From: Tahibacter soli
GTDB lineage: Bacteria; Pseudomonadota; Gammaproteobacteria; Xanthomonadales; Rhodanobacteraceae
Assembly: GCF_025717065.2 (NCBI RefSeq)
Contig: NZ_JAOVZO020000003.1
Location: 434,001 to 498,000 of the forward strand
DNA length: 64,000 nt
Reading direction: 5' to 3'
Both the position numbers and the translations under genes were made by a program. Numbering within the stretch: position 1 is the first letter of the stretch; every line of letters starts with the position of its first letter. Below the pieces are notes generated by a model, which worked only from the letters and a program-made list of their open reading frames with translations, had not been told where the DNA came from and searched no databases. Below are positions 44,764-52,104 of this stretch, in pieces.

Positions 44764-45264
44764 ATGACGTCCGAATCTCTCGCACAAAAACTGCGGCGCA
44801 ACCTCCATCTAAAGGAGTATCTCGCCGAACTGGGCGCGCTGACGGGAAGAACAGTTTACGAGCGCGAGCTGAGCGGCATCGAAGAAGTTGTCGCAACACG
44901 TGAAGCGGCACAAAAGTTTCGTATCCAGCAGTCTGATCGTGTCGAAATTCCATTCTCGGGCAGGCGTTCGGAGCGGTTTGACGCGTTCGTTCGACAATTG
45001 TACGAAGCAAATCCGCGTCGGGTTTCGATATGGACCCCCCGGACGATCGATTGCGGAATGATCTTCGCGCCGTCCATCGCATCTATAAATTTCGATTTCG
45101 ATTTTTCGATCAACGATGACGGAATCATCTCGTTCTTGACAGAAGATATTGCCGATTATCTCTTGCTTGAATTCTCGGAGTCGAGCGACGGTGGAAAAAT
45201 TCTTCAAGTCGAGACTGGCGGGGCTCATTGGTCGCCGGTCGCCTTCGAAGAGTCCAATTTATGA
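44764..45264 (+). CDS. Hypothetical protein, AT-richer, accessory
   Basis: A 166-aa soluble protein (MTSESLAQKLRRNLHLKEYL...). Helical N-terminus (about 1-55), then strand-rich RVSIWTPRTIDCGMIFAPS, INFDFDFSINDDGIISFL and a final GGKILQVETG. Its base composition and codon use (many A/T-ending codons, TAT, AAT, GAT) differ clearly from the core genome, a sign of transfer. It forms a pair with the next gene on the same strand. Size and context would suit an immunity protein; no family was identified. Confidence 0.6.
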   Translation: MTSESLAQKLRRNLHLKEYLAELGALTGRTVYERELSGIEEVVATREAAQKFRIQQSDRVEIPFSGRRSERFDAFVRQLYEANPRRVSIWTPRTIDCGMIFAPSIASINFDFDFSINDDGIISFLTEDIADYLLLEFSESSDGGKILQVETGGAHWSPVAFEESNL

Positions 45265-45327
45265 CCGAAATTCTACTTGGCATCCAGTGGTCGATGCTGC
45301 GCCGCTGACCGGAAGGCAGTCTTGGCG

Positions 45328-45843
45328 ATGGAAGCCATGACTGAGCGAAGATCGCGATTATTGAAAGAGCGGGAACTCGCTCGGCTTCGCGATGTTCATG
45401 GCACACGGCTGGTGTCGCTGCTCTCGCAGGGCTTGCGAATGCCGTTTTCGTTGGATGACTTCCGTCTTGGCATTTCACCGCCCTGGACTGCATTCTGGTC
45501 GGGAAGAACCGAGGACACGCCCGGCCTGGTGGCTGCATATATCGACAGGGGCACCGCGATTCGGCTGCTATCGTGCATGGAGAGAAGCGAAATAGAAAAG
45601 AGGGGGTGTCTGGGGATTCTGAACAACGAATATATTGGTATTTGTGAGGTGTCGGAAATCAACCTGGTCGATCTGTTGAGTGCTGCCGACTTGACCAACG
45701 AGTCCGTTGCTTTTTATCCCGCCGATGCCGAAGGCGCGATCATCGTGGATTGTTATCGAAGTGGAGCCGGCGAACCGTACAGCGTTCTGGTCCAGGGGCC
45801 GGATATGACGGTGAGCCTGCGAAATTGTTTCCGGCTGAAATGA
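45328..45843 (+). CDS. Hypothetical protein, AT-richer, accessory
   Basis: A 171-aa soluble protein from ATG 45328 (GGAAGG about 12 bp upstream; ATG 45337 is also possible). It contains FSLDDFRLGISPPWTAFWSG, GLVAAYIDRGTAIRLLSCM, and EGAIIVDCYRSGAGEPYSVL. It starts 63 bp after the previous gene and shares its unusual composition, so the two probably arrived together. Unknown function. Confidence 0.6.
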   Translation: MEAMTERRSRLLKERELARLRDVHGTRLVSLLSQGLRMPFSLDDFRLGISPPWTAFWSGRTEDTPGLVAAYIDRGTAIRLLSCMERSEIEKRGCLGILNNEYIGICEVSEINLVDLLSAADLTNESVAFYPADAEGAIIVDCYRSGAGEPYSVLVQGPDMTVSLRNCFRLK

Positions 45844-45944
45844 CCGCATGCGTTCGAGTCTGGCTCGAATCTCCGAAGAGAAGTGACGTAGCGGGCGACA
45901 ACGGAACAGCGGGCGCTGATCGGGTGCTCGGAACCCGGCAAAGC

Positions 45945-45971
45945 AAAGCCCCGCCGTAGCGGGGCCTTGTT
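45945..45971. terminator. Bidirectional hairpin between accessory pair and EF-hand gene
   Basis: GCCCCGC/GCGGGGC (45948-45954, 45959-45965) with a CGTA loop. On the minus strand the stem is followed by TTTGCTTTGC, suiting the EF-hand gene that ends at 45992; on plus by CTTGTTG. Confidence 0.6.
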
Positions 45972-45991
45972 GACGTAGCACGGGCGATACG

Positions 45992-46513
45992 TCAGCGCTG
46001 CGCCGTTGCCTTCGGCGCGTCGGCGAGGCTGCGGTCGACCTCGCCCGGTTCGATCTTGCCGTTGCCGTTCGTGTCGGCCTTCTTGAAGCCTTCGCGGACC
46101 TGCTTCTGCGTCATGCCTTTCTTCGCCGTCTTCGCCCACGCCTGCGTTTCGGCGAGCGAGACCGTGCCGTTGTGGTTCTTGTCGATCGTGTCGAACTTCG
46201 CGCGCCACGCCTCCGCCTCGGACTGTGCGGGCGGCGCGGCGCTCGTCGCGCGCAGCGCTTCGGTCAGCGCGTTGCCGGTGAGCGTGCCGCAGCTCGGGTC
46301 GCCATTGCCGCCGGAGGGCGGCCGGCGGCAGCCGCCGTCGCAATTGCCGCAGAACACGTTGCACGGGCCGTAGCCGCAGCATGGCGTGCCGCTCGTGCAG
46401 TCGGCGCAGTAGCCCCACGCGTTGGCCTCGCACTGCGCCGCTGCATTGCCCGGCGCGAACAGAAATACCGCGGCGATCCAAGCGATCGCGCGGAGGTAGC
46501 GTTGCAGGTTCAT
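45992..46513 (-). CDS. Secreted Cys-rich EF-hand protein
   Basis: A 173-aa protein: signal peptide (about 1-26), a Cys-rich module with ten cysteines between residues 28 and 75, a linker, and two EF-hand loops, D111-K-N-H-N-G-T (ending Glu122) and D147-T-N-G-N-G-K (ending Glu158), each with the canonical 12-residue calcium ligands. It is probably a calcium-binding periplasmic or extracellular protein. ATG 46513 follows a purine-rich stretch. A second two-EF-hand secreted protein is at 59400. Confidence 0.8.
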   Translation of the reverse strand: MNLQRYLRAIAWIAAVFLFAPGNAAAQCEANAWGYCADCTSGTPCCGYGPCNVFCGNCDGGCRRPPSGGNGDPSCGTLTGNALTEALRATSAAPPAQSEAEAWRAKFDTIDKNHNGTVSLAETQAWAKTAKKGMTQKQVREGFKKADTNGNGKIEPGEVDRSLADAPKATAQR

Positions 46514-46739
46514 GAGTCATCCCCCCAGGAGTTGTCGTCTGATGCCGTCCCGCGCGGCATCGCCGTTGCCGGTCGTTCGCCGCCATCGCGGCCGGTCGGC
46601 AATGGTGCCTATCGGAATTTGCTGGGGGAGACTGTCAGCGGGGTGGGGCAGGCATTCGCACGCCCTCCCGTTGGTCAAGAACGGCGTACCCCTTCGCTGC
46701 GCGAGTCCCTGCTGTCGCCTTTGCCCTGCTGCGCTCTCG
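46514..46739. other. Start of a 642-bp gene-free stretch: no recognisable feature
   Basis: The whole interval from 46514 to 47155 has no supported gene. This first part shows no recognisable signal; the rest holds the palindromic repeats at 46740-46876 and the SymE leader. Confidence 0.4.
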
Positions 46740-46876
46740 CTCGTCATCCCAGCGAAAGCTGGGATCCAGCCCTTGTTTTCGACGCCTAAAAGCTGGATTC
46801 CAGCTTTCGCTGGAATGACGAGCTGTTGCGTGGCCTGTCGACAGAGCCGTCATACCGGCGGAGGCCGGTATCCAGC
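46740..46876. repeat. Cluster of three extragenic palindromes, type A
   Basis: Copy 1 (46740-46770) contains CATCCCAGCGAAAGCTGGG and ends ATCCAGC. Copy 2 (46791-46822) is the inverted arrangement around TTCCAGCTTTCGCTGGAA. Copy 3 (46849-46876) is a diverged form with ATACCGGCGGAGGCCGGTAT. Copies 1 and 2 face each other, a REPIN-like layout. Related copies are at 36550, 57550, 57592 and 57730. Confidence 0.8.
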
Positions 46877-46925
46877 TTCTATGCCTCGTACGAAGCCAAA
46901 GCTCGCAGCGTGTCGGTCAATACCG

Positions 46926-47155
46926 TTGTTCGCTGCGGTCGTCGCAGTGTAGCCCCGTGCTCGGTTCGTCAAGGACTGCGCAAGTTCGCTGCGCGAATCC
47001 TTGACGAACCTGCGCGCGGGGCTCTGAAAGGTCGCCCGCAGCGACCAATCGCCGAAAGCTACAAAGCAAGAAGCGGTGATCGCTCGGGCAAGCGCGAACG
47101 GCGCGGCACCACCCGCGCCGTTCGCTAACCAAAACCCACTGAAAGGAAGTGGATC
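46926..47155 (+). promoter_or_regulatory. Structured 5' leader of SymE-like gene 1
   Basis: About 230 nt, homologous over its length to the leader of the second SymE-like gene. Elements in order: outer stem AGCCCCG/CGGGGCT (46951-46957, 47017-47023); inner stem GGTTCGTCAAGGA/TCCTTGACGAACC (46963-46975, 46998-47010) with a 22-nt loop; hairpin GGTCGC/GCGACC; hairpin GCGAACGGCGCGG/CCGCGCCGTTCGC (47094-47106, 47113-47125); and CCACT/AGTGG (47136-47140, 47148-47152) enclosing the Shine-Dalgarno AAGGAAG. Compensatory changes against the second copy support RNA structure. Confidence 0.65.
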
Positions 47156-47374
47156 ATGGCCAAGCCCAAGCCTACCGCAGCCCATCCCATACGCATGAGC
47201 CTGCACGTCTCGGCGCTGTACTACCCGCCGCTCGCCCACAAGCCCTACGCCGACGCCCGCTACGTGCCCTACATCCGCCTGCGCGGCCACTGGCTCGCCG
47301 CCGCCGGCTTCTCGCCCGCCGACACGCTCGACGTCGTCGTCACGCCCGGCAAGATCGTCATCACGCGCGTCTAG
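47156..47374 (+). CDS. SymE-like type I toxin family protein, copy 1
   Basis: A 72-aa protein. The core YVPYIRLRGHWLAAAGFSPADTLDVVVTPGKIVITRV matches the SymE pattern (P-x-LRLxGxWLxxAGFxxGxxVxVxxxxGxLvlt), which adopts an AbrB/MazE-like fold. In E. coli SymE is an SOS-induced toxin held down by the antisense RNA SymR. ATG 47156 follows AAGGAAG inside a small hairpin. The basic N-terminus (MAKPKPTAAHP) suits nucleic-acid binding. It is about half identical to the inverted copy at 48061. Confidence 0.8.
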   Translation: MAKPKPTAAHPIRMSLHVSALYYPPLAHKPYADARYVPYIRLRGHWLAAAGFSPADTLDVVVTPGKIVITRV

Positions 47375-47386
47375 CGCCACCGCACC

Positions 47387-47410
47387 GGCAGCCCCGTTCG
47401 CGGGGCTGCC
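47387..47410 (+). terminator. Hairpin after SymE-like gene 1
   Basis: A perfect 10-bp stem GGCAGCCCCG/CGGGGCTGCC with the stable TTCG tetraloop begins 12 bp after the stop codon. No T-tract. Confidence 0.6.
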
Positions 47411-48020
47411 TGCGCGTGCGTCTTCCGCACGCCGCAACACCAAACGTCGCCGTATCTCGGCGTGTTTCGCCGCCAAAACCTTGCGTTGAGCGGCTATCAC
47501 ATTCCGTTGAGTGAAAATCAGCGATCGTCGAGCAGTCGATCACGCACCCTCGGCTGACAATCAGTCACGCGCGGGTAATCGCCGGTCGACCGCCGCCAGA
47601 TGCTGCATGACGCGTCGGGTGATTTTTGCCGGGCGTCGGGAAGTTTTCACTCACGCGCCATTGCCGACCGCTCGCGCGCCGCCGCGCCGCGCTCACGGCC
47701 GGGTGATGCGCCACGCAATGGAAAGTGAAAATCACGCAGCGATGACTGCTGGTCGGTCAACGCTGTTTTTCGACGCGAAAAGGCTTGCCGGGCGACGCGA
47801 AAAGGTTGGCCGGGTAGCGGCAGGACATCGTACGGGGGCGGAAGCCTTGGATCGACGGATGGCGGCAGAGGCTGTGCGGTGGGCATCGGTCTCGAACCGT
47901 TCGCTTGTCCTGTCCGTGCCGAACGGGTCGGAGACCGATGCGCGGGGCGCGATAGCTGCCAACGCGACGTGCGACACGATCGTTCGCTCGTCGCCTGCGA
48001 TCGAAGGCATCGATGCGCCG
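47411..48020. other. About 610-bp gene-free stretch between the two SymE-like genes
   Basis: No frame here has a convincing ribosome binding site or family match; a long plus-strand frame is arginine-rich shadow. The motif GTGAAAATCA occurs at about 47511 and 47724, and inverted in a shorter form (GTTTTCAC) near 47643. A tandem pair of about 22 bp, CGACGCGAAAAGG followed by TTGCC or TTGGCC, lies at about 47770-47812. The function is unknown. Confidence 0.4.
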
Positions 48021-48050
48021 AAAAGACGCCGGCCGCGCGAGGCGGCCGGC
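48021..48050 (-). terminator. Intrinsic terminator of SymE-like gene 2
   Basis: On the minus strand the 9-bp stem GCCGGCCGC/GCGGCCGGC (48028-48036, 48042-48050) with a 5-nt loop is followed by GTCTTTTCGG, shortly after the stop at 48061. Confidence 0.7.
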
Positions 48051-48060
48051 GGTACGGCGG

Positions 48061-48279
48061 CTAGGCGCGGGTCAGGACGATGCGGCCCGACTCGACGCGA
48101 ACGGCGAGGCGGTCGTGCGGCGAGAAGCCGGCCGCGGACAGCCAGAGGCCGCGCAGGCGGATATACGGAACGAGACGCGGCGGGGCGTACAACGCGCGGT
48201 CGAGGGCGGGGTAGCAGAGCGTACTGACGTGAATGTGCTTCGGTGCGGCGGCGGGTGCCGTAAGCTTGCGCTTGGTCAT
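48061..48279 (-). CDS. SymE-like type I toxin family protein, copy 2
   Basis: A 72-aa protein with the same core as copy 1: LVPYIRLRGLWLSAAGFSPHDRLAVRVESGRIVLTRA. It begins MTKRKLTAPAAAPKHIHVSTLCYPALDRALYAPPR; the segment VS-LxYP-LxxxxYAxxRxVPYIRLRG is shared with copy 1. The two genes converge across about 690 bp. The different terminators and about half-identical proteins show an old duplication or two independent arrivals, not a recent copy. Confidence 0.8.
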   Translation of the reverse strand: MTKRKLTAPAAAPKHIHVSTLCYPALDRALYAPPRLVPYIRLRGLWLSAAGFSPHDRLAVRVESGRIVLTRA

Positions 48280-48521
48280 AATCCACCTGTGGAGTAAGTG
48301 GGTTGTGATTAGCGAACGGCGTGGTTGCTGCCGCGCCGTTCGCGCTTACCCAAGCGGCGCTTTTTGCTTTCAGCTATTGATCTGAAGCTTTCGAGCGATT
48401 GGTCGCTGTGGGCGACCTTTCAGAGCACCGAGCGGAGGCCTGTCAAGGATTCGCGTAGCGAACTTGCGCAGTCCTTGACAGGCCGAGCACGGTGCTAGCC
48501 TGGGACGACCGCAGCGAGCAA
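48280..48521 (-). promoter_or_regulatory. Structured 5' leader of SymE-like gene 2
   Basis: This is the minus-strand counterpart of the first leader. Inner stem GGCCTGTCAAGGA/TCCTTGACAGGCC (48437-48449 with 48472-48484) differs from copy 1 at three base pairs, each change matched on the other arm. The outer stem AGCACCG/CGGTGCT (48424-48430, 48490-48496) has one more compensated pair. The 22-nt loop is nearly identical in both copies. The last hairpin (48312-48324 with 48331-48343) has one mismatch. A CCAC/GTGG pair again brackets the ribosome binding region. Confidence 0.65.
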
Positions 48522-48632
48522 TTTCTATTGCGGCATGAGAACTGTTTCGCTCTCACCCTGTGTTGAAGTTCGGTATGTCCAGGAGGTATGCCAAATAATT
48601 CTAGAGACACTCGCCATCTGATAAAGAATGAG

Positions 48633-50351
48633 TCAAGACACTCCAACGGTTTGCAGCTTTGCGAGCTTCCACGTTGAAACCTTTGTCATGCGCAGGGCTA
48701 AAATTCTTTTGAGCTTGTCAAGGAATGGCTTCGCACGAAGGACATTTCTCGGGCTCGCTGCTGCGTCATCTGTAGTTACGATATTTACGGCTATTTCGGA
48801 ATATAGTTCCATCGCTTTTTTTGCATATTTGACAATGGAGTTTCTAAATTCCTCCCCGTCCATCCGTTTCAGATTCAGCTTGCTAAGGTCTGAGCCGGAT
48901 TGTTCAACAATGGTATTGGCGACAAAGATGCCCCAGGGTGTTCCGTGAATTCCCAGTATGGCTTTCATGGTCGGATCAATAGTGGCATCACATGCTTCAA
49001 GAAGGGCGGCGCGTTCTAGTTCAACTTCCTGCGCCAGCAGCCAAGCAAGCAGCACTCTTTCGGGCTTCAGGCCGCGTGGGAAGATCGTCTTGTATGATCG
49101 ATCGAAGAGCTCGGCTTTCTTGGCGACAGCTTCAAGAACTGTGTCTTCTGACATGGCTGCGAGATATTGAGTAATTCTGTCTAGATCGATTCTCTTTGGG
49201 TTCTTAAGAACTTTGGCGCCCTCTTGTTTTGGAGCGTAAGAATATCCAATTGCGGAGAATGCACTTCTTAGGCCTTCTTGAATGGGGTCGAGCAGTCTAA
49301 CTGCAGATAGTTTCACTGGGTTCTGCGTATTGTTGAATCTGACTATGTCGGTTAGTAGTGCCTTCTTGGCGCCTACGACGCGAACGAGCACTTGAGCTAG
49401 CCCGGCATCCTTCATTGCGTCAATTGCACGTGAAAGACTTACTGTGGTTTGACAGCCATTTACGACCGAAAAGCGACGGATGAGGTAGGTCGTGTCGGAT
49501 ACCCACTCAAAGCTATCGGCTACGATTGTTATGCCGTTGTTGAGCGCCCAAAAGTCACCAGGCCTCGCTTGAGCAGTTTCAACTATTTTTTCGTTAATGC
49601 CGCCCTTTCGTTGTCCAATAAAAAGTCGAACGTTGCCCTCAAAAAGACGGTTCTGATACGTGCTGTGCAGTCGGGCTAGTTCAAACGCTGAAACAGCGCC
49701 GACAATAGCTTGGCCAAAGCTGCCTTTGACTTCTGCGACAGCTCCGCTGAACGAAATTTGGTCTTCCGGGACATTTCGATCTGCGGCTCGAGCAATAAGA
49801 AACTTGTCATAAAGCGATTCTTGTGTTTCGTAGAAGAACGTTGATTCGGAGCCGTAGGTTTTCGATCGAACTGTTGCTTCCCGTTGCCGCGCAATTTGAT
49901 CTGACCTAGCCGCAAGTGTAACCAAGCCAAAAACCAACGAGTAACCGCTGGGTGTCACCTCTACGAGCCGTTCGTAGATATCGGTTCGGCCCGCGTGTTT
50001 GAAGGATATTGGGTCCTTAACATTCGCTACGGCGGCAATAAGAGCATTCCATTTCTTAATGCCAGCGCTTCTTTCCGCTCGATCAGATACGTATCCCTGC
50101 AAAACATATATGATCTCTTGGTCGTCATCGACGTGGATGAAATCACATCCGCCGTCTTCGGGGCCATCGACTGACGCAGCGTCAATAGCTTCGTCTTCGT
50201 CTATTCCCAGTAAGGCTGTGGCGTACCAAGCAGCAATGGCGCGGTCGCGAGTTATGCCGCTACGCTTTGCTATTGCGTCGATCGCTACGAGTAGCTCCTT
50301 TCGAGGATCGCTCCCAATGGGTTTTTCTGAGGTGAGAGAGGCAGTGGTCAT
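48633..50351 (-). CDS. AIPR family (abortive infection phage resistance) protein
   Basis: A 572-aa protein. The N-terminal region has EDGGCDFIHVDDDQEIIYVLQGY, which looks like the strand pair of a PD-(D/E)xK-type nuclease core (D-x(n)-Q) but with no lysine after the Gln. The central AIPR signature is FWALNNGITIVADSFEW followed by VVNGCQTTVSL and VRVVGAKKALLTDIVRFNNTQNPVK. AIPR proteins are linked to abortive infection and restriction-associated defence. The gene is markedly AT-richer than the core, and stands alone between the SymE pair and cydC, so it is probably acquired. Confidence 0.85.
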   Translation of the reverse strand: MTTASLTSEKPIGSDPRKELLVAIDAIAKRSGITRDRAIAAWYATALLGIDEDEAIDAASVDGPEDGGCDFIHVDDDQEIIYVLQGYVSDRAERSAGIKKWNALIAAVANVKDPISFKHAGRTDIYERLVEVTPSGYSLVFGLVTLAARSDQIARQREATVRSKTYGSESTFFYETQESLYDKFLIARAADRNVPEDQISFSGAVAEVKGSFGQAIVGAVSAFELARLHSTYQNRLFEGNVRLFIGQRKGGINEKIVETAQARPGDFWALNNGITIVADSFEWVSDTTYLIRRFSVVNGCQTTVSLSRAIDAMKDAGLAQVLVRVVGAKKALLTDIVRFNNTQNPVKLSAVRLLDPIQEGLRSAFSAIGYSYAPKQEGAKVLKNPKRIDLDRITQYLAAMSEDTVLEAVAKKAELFDRSYKTIFPRGLKPERVLLAWLLAQEVELERAALLEACDATIDPTMKAILGIHGTPWGIFVANTIVEQSGSDLSKLNLKRMDGEEFRNSIVKYAKKAMELYSEIAVNIVTTDDAAASPRNVLRAKPFLDKLKRILALRMTKVSTWKLAKLQTVGVS

Positions 50352-50479
50352 TTCGATTCTATCCTCATCTGCTGGCGAAGAAATTCACGGCTGTTGGTCT
50401 TGGGTTCTAGGGTCGCACGCGCCGTTTTTGAGCGAGGGATGAGTCATTGTTGAAAAACTGCGCGTTCGATATTGAATTT

Positions 50480-52104
50480 TTACCATACGCCAATTGTTTC
50501 GTGGCTGGAAAAACCGTCGATGGATAAATGACTAAAGACGATTGCTGTCCTGACCCACGCCTCTACTCCGTACGTCACAAAGTTCCGTGTTACATCATCC
50601 AAGCCGGCTAGCGGTTCGTCGAGAATGCAAACTGACGGTGGACGCAATAACGTCCTCGCCAACGCCACCCTCCGCGCCTCCCCCCGGAAAGTCCCAAGCC
50701 ATACTCCCCAATCACCGTCTCAAACCCCTCCGGCAGCCTTTCAAACCACTCATCCAACGCCACAGCTGCCAGCACCGCCCGCAACCTCTCATCGTCCGCC
50801 TCCGGATCGCCAAGCTTGAGGTTCTCCCGTAGCGTCGCCGCGAACAAATGCGGTCTTTGCGGCAGGTACGCGATGCGCTTGCGCAGTTCCGCTTCCGGGT
50901 AGTCGCGCAGGTCCATGCCGTCGAGTTCGATCGTCCCTTCGTCCGGGTCGCGCTCTCGCACCAGCAGCGACGCCAGCGTGCTTTTGCCGATGCCTGATCG
51001 CCCCGTGATCGTCACGCGGCTGCCCGGCGCGATTGTCACGGTGAGGTTGTCGATCACCACGCCTCGGCCCGGGTACGAGAACGTCACGCCTTTCAGCCGG
51101 ATTTCGCCGCGCGGTTCTGGTAGCGGTTTCGTCGCCGTGGCCGGGAACGTCACCGCCGGCGGCGTGTCGAGCAGCGTCTGCAATCGGTTGCCCGCGGCTT
51201 TCGCGCGGTGCCAAGCGATCCATGCGCCCGTTGCTGGCGCGAGGGCTTCGAGTGTTGCGAGCGCGCCGAGGACGACCGCCACGCGCCACATCGGCGGTAT
51301 GTCGGCGCCGCCGAATGTCAGCGCCGCCCACGCCGACATGCCGACCAGTGCGACGACGATCGCCTGGCCGAACGATTCGCGCAGGCGCTGGCGGAATTCG
51401 GCGTCGACCACGGCGCGGTCCTGCCGTTGCCAGTCCTCGCGCCAGCGCGGCCACGCGCCGGTCAGCGACAGCGTCGTGAGGCCGCGCAGTGCATCGACCA
51501 AGCCGTCGCGGCGTTGTGCCGCCGCGGCGAGCAGCGCGGTGCTGTCGGCGGCGGCGCGCCTCGCCGTGAGCATCGGCGCGAGCACCGCGGCGGCGATCAG
51601 CGGCGGGGCGACGAGCGTCGCGTAGCCGCCGCCGGCGATGGCGGCGACCGTGATCGCGCCCGTGGCGACGACCGCGCTGCCGACCAGCGGCAGGCCGGCG
51701 CGCAGCGGCGATTCGTTGAGCGTGTCGACGTCGCGCACGATGCGTTGCAGCAGGTCGCCGTCGCGCCAGCGGGCGAGGGGTTCGGGGGCGAGGGCGGTGA
51801 GTCGTCGGTACACGGCCACGCGCACGTCGGCGGCGATGCGCAGCACGGCGTCGTGCGCGACGAGGCGTTCGCCGTAGCGCGCGACGATGCGCACCAGCGC
51901 GAACGCGCGGATGATCGCGCCGGGGCGGAAGATTTCGAAGGTGGCGGCGGTGCCGGCGATTCCCGCGATGGCGGTGGACGTGATGAAGGCGCCGGAGTAG
52001 GCGATCAGGGCCCAGCTGGCGCCTAGGCCCAGGGCGGTGAGTAGCGCCGCGAGGGCGAGCATGCGGGCGTGGCGGTGGATCAGCGGGGCGAGGCGGAGCG
52101 TCAT
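50480..52104 (-). pseudogene. cydC: ABC transporter CydC (cytochrome bd assembly), apparent frameshift
   Basis: CydC with CydD exports glutathione and cysteine to the periplasm, needed for cytochrome bd. The frame from ATG 52104 gives six membrane helices, then an ATPase with GRSGIGKSTLASLL, Q-loop YLPQRPHLFAATLRENL and LSGG. Right after LSGG a run of six G (minus strand; C-run 50680-50685 on plus) is one base short: adding one G restores ARRVALARTLLRPPSVCILDEPLAGLDD, which continues to 50480 (about 541 aa). Either a base-calling error or true loss of Walker B. The last 40 codons are AT-richer and end VFSHLSIDGF. ATG overlaps the cydD stop (ATGA). Confidence 0.85.

Noticed and set aside
44764-45843. 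The two AT-rich genes as a toxin-antitoxin pair
   Set aside because: Neither product shows a toxin or antitoxin motif, both are larger than typical antitoxins, and there is no overlap; transfer is supported but not this function.
46740-46876. Clustered palindromes as insertion-sequence ends or CRISPR repeats
   Set aside because: No transposase frame lies between them and their spacing is irregular; the same cores recur as solo extragenic elements.
47511-48227. 238-aa plus-strand frame between the SymE-like genes
   Set aside because: Arginine-rich shadow composition, runs antisense through SymE copy 2, no ribosome binding site or family character.
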